Below, piece by piece: positions 62,646 through 64,000 of a DNA stretch of 64,000 nucleotides (position 1 is the first letter of the stretch; every line of letters starts with the position of its first letter). The DNA lies in contig NC_134833.1 of NCBI RefSeq assembly GCF_004210375.1, positions 145,816,127 to 145,880,126 of the forward strand. Reading direction: 5' to 3'. The notes below the pieces were generated by a model that searched no databases, was not told the origin of the DNA, and saw only the letters and a list, made by a program, of their open reading frames with translations. The translations under genes and the position numbers were made by a program. This stretch comes from Tachypleus tridentatus. Lineage: Eukaryota; Arthropoda; Merostomata; Xiphosura; Limulidae.

Positions 62646-64000
62646 CATTTGTCCAGTGACTGAATGTTATTATACTATACTGTTTGCTTGGTCTAATGAT
62701 TGGATGTTATTATATTGTACTCTTTCCTTCGTCAAGTGACTGGATGCTATTATACTGCACTGTTTCCTTGGTCAAGTGTTAGGATGCTATTATACTACAC
62801 CGTTTACTTAGTCTAATGACTGGATGTTATTGTACTGTTTCCATGGTCCAATGAGTAGATGTTATTATATTTGTTTCCTTGGTACAGTGAGTGGATAGTA
62901 TTAAAATGTACCGTTTTCTTGGTCAAGCGACTGGATGTTATTATATATAATACATCTAGTCACTGGAAGAAGGAAACAGTATAATATACTACAATGTTTC
63001 TTTGGTCTAGTGACTGGATGTTATTATACTACAATGTTTTCTTGGTCTAGTTACTGGATGTTAATATACTACAATGTTTCTTTGGTCTAGTGACTAGATG
63101 TTATTATACTACAATGTTTCCTTGGTCTAGTTACTAGATGTTATTATACTACAATGTTTCTTTGGTCTAGTGACTGGATGTTATTATACTACAATGTTTC
63201 CTTGGTCTAGTTACTAGATGTTAATATACTACAATGTTTCTTTGGTCTAGTGACTGTATGTTATTATACTACAATGTTTCCTTGGTCTAGTTACTAGATG
63301 TTAATATACTACAATGTTTCTTTGGTCTAGTGACTAGATGTTATTATACTACAATGTTTCCTTGGTCTAGTTACTAGATGTTAATATACTACAATGTTTC
63401 TTTGGTCTAGTGACTGGATGTTATTATACTACAATGTTTCCTTGGTCTAGTTACTAGATGTTAATATACTACAATGTTTCTTTGGTCTAGTGACTGGATG
63501 TTATTATACTACAATGTTTCCTTGGTCTAGTTACTAGATGTTAATATACTACAATGTTTCTTTGGTCTAGTGACTAGATGTTATTATACTACAATGTTTC
63601 CTTGGTCTAGTTACTAGATGTTAATATACTACAATGTTTCTTTGGTCTAGTGACTGGATGTTATTATACTACAATGTTTCCTTGGTCTAGTTACTAGATG
63701 TTAATATACTACAATGTTTCTTTGGTTTAGTGACTGGATGTTATTATACTACAATGTTTCCTTGGTCTAGTTACTAGATGTTAATATACTACAATGTTTC
63801 TTTGGTCTAGTGACTAGATGTTATTATACTACAATGTTTCCTTGGTCTGGTTACTAGATGTTAATATACTACAATGTTTCTTTGGTCTAGTGACTGGATG
63901 TTATTATACTACAATGTTTCCTTGGTCTAGTTACTAGATGTTAATATACTACAATGTTTCTTTGGTCTAGTAACTGTATGTTATTATACTACAATGTTTC
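62646..64000. repeat. 40-bp tandem array in 80-bp dimers, continuing past the window
   Basis: From about 62980 two 40-bp types alternate strictly: TTATTATACTACAATGTTTC + CTTGGTCTAGTTACTAGATG and TTAATATACTACAATGTTTC + TTTGGTCTAGTGACTGGATG. The first ~300 bp is a diverged edge with an inverted fragment at 62952-62985. Confidence 0.94.

Larger units (their letters stand above)
58566..64000 (+). other. hth: intron 5 of the hth/Meis-like gene (continues past the window)
   Basis: No coding exon was found in these 5.4 kb after reading for the rest of the linker and for homeodomain motifs. The region holds a small ~26-bp repeat, a truncated SINE and four separate tandem arrays. 58566-59535 and 61061-62067 are non-repetitive with no recognised feature. 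Confidence 0.7.

Noticed and set aside
58566..64000. Search for the homeodomain exons of the gene
   Set aside because: No WFINARRR-type or PYPSEEQK-type coding stretch was seen in this part, so the homeodomain is assumed to lie further right.

Overview
The window is animal nuclear DNA, most likely from a chelicerate and possibly a horseshoe crab. The evidence is one spliced TALE homeobox gene of the homothorax/Meis type with large introns, many dispersed tRNA-derived SINEs of the kind I associate with horseshoe-crab DNA, a decayed LINE, and heavy tandem repetition. The species assignment is inference; the gene assignment rests on clear protein similarity and consistent splice phases.

Only one gene can be supported. 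Five plus-strand coding exons (10744-10922, 16351-16492, 23956-24006, 56316-56366, 58347-58565) join in frame into 214 residues. These cover the N-terminus and the whole Meis/PKNOX N-terminal (HM, PBC-interaction) domain of a diverged Homothorax/Meis paralogue. The homeodomain exons must lie to the right of the window. Introns 1-4 are about 5.4, 7.5, 32.3 and 2.0 kb; intron 5 runs off the end.

Layout. 1-10638: upstream DNA with dispersed SINEs, a decayed LINE, a weak promoter candidate and no other gene. 10639-16350: first coding exon and intron 1, which holds 47-bp, ~70-bp and ~39-43-bp tandem arrays. 16493-23955: intron 2, almost filled by a 27-bp array of about 230 near-perfect units plus a decayed tail. 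24007-56315: intron 3, almost wholly a 60-bp tandem array carrying eight copies of a ~0.7 kb pogo/Tigger-like non-autonomous DNA transposon and a 500-N gap. 56367-58346: intron 4, with a full-length SINE and a 42-bp array. 58566-64000: intron 5, with 38-, 38/39-, 37- and 40/80-bp arrays, the last leaving the window.

The most striking points are: (i) a transposon that inserted once into the 60-bp satellite, with an exact TA target duplication and a recoverable empty site, and was then amplified with it as a higher-order repeat; (ii) mirror-image substitution patterns on the two sides of the N gap, which look like strand-specific long-read consensus error; (iii) a 51-bp exon isolated between two giant arrays; (iv) hundreds of Pumilio-type UGUAUAUA motifs in the sense RNA of intron 3; (v) a weak exon-5 donor followed by an in-frame stop, which could give a homeodomain-less isoform. 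The very long open frames in the arrays (up to about 1150 codons, both strands) arise because the unit lengths are multiples of three, and I do not call them genes.
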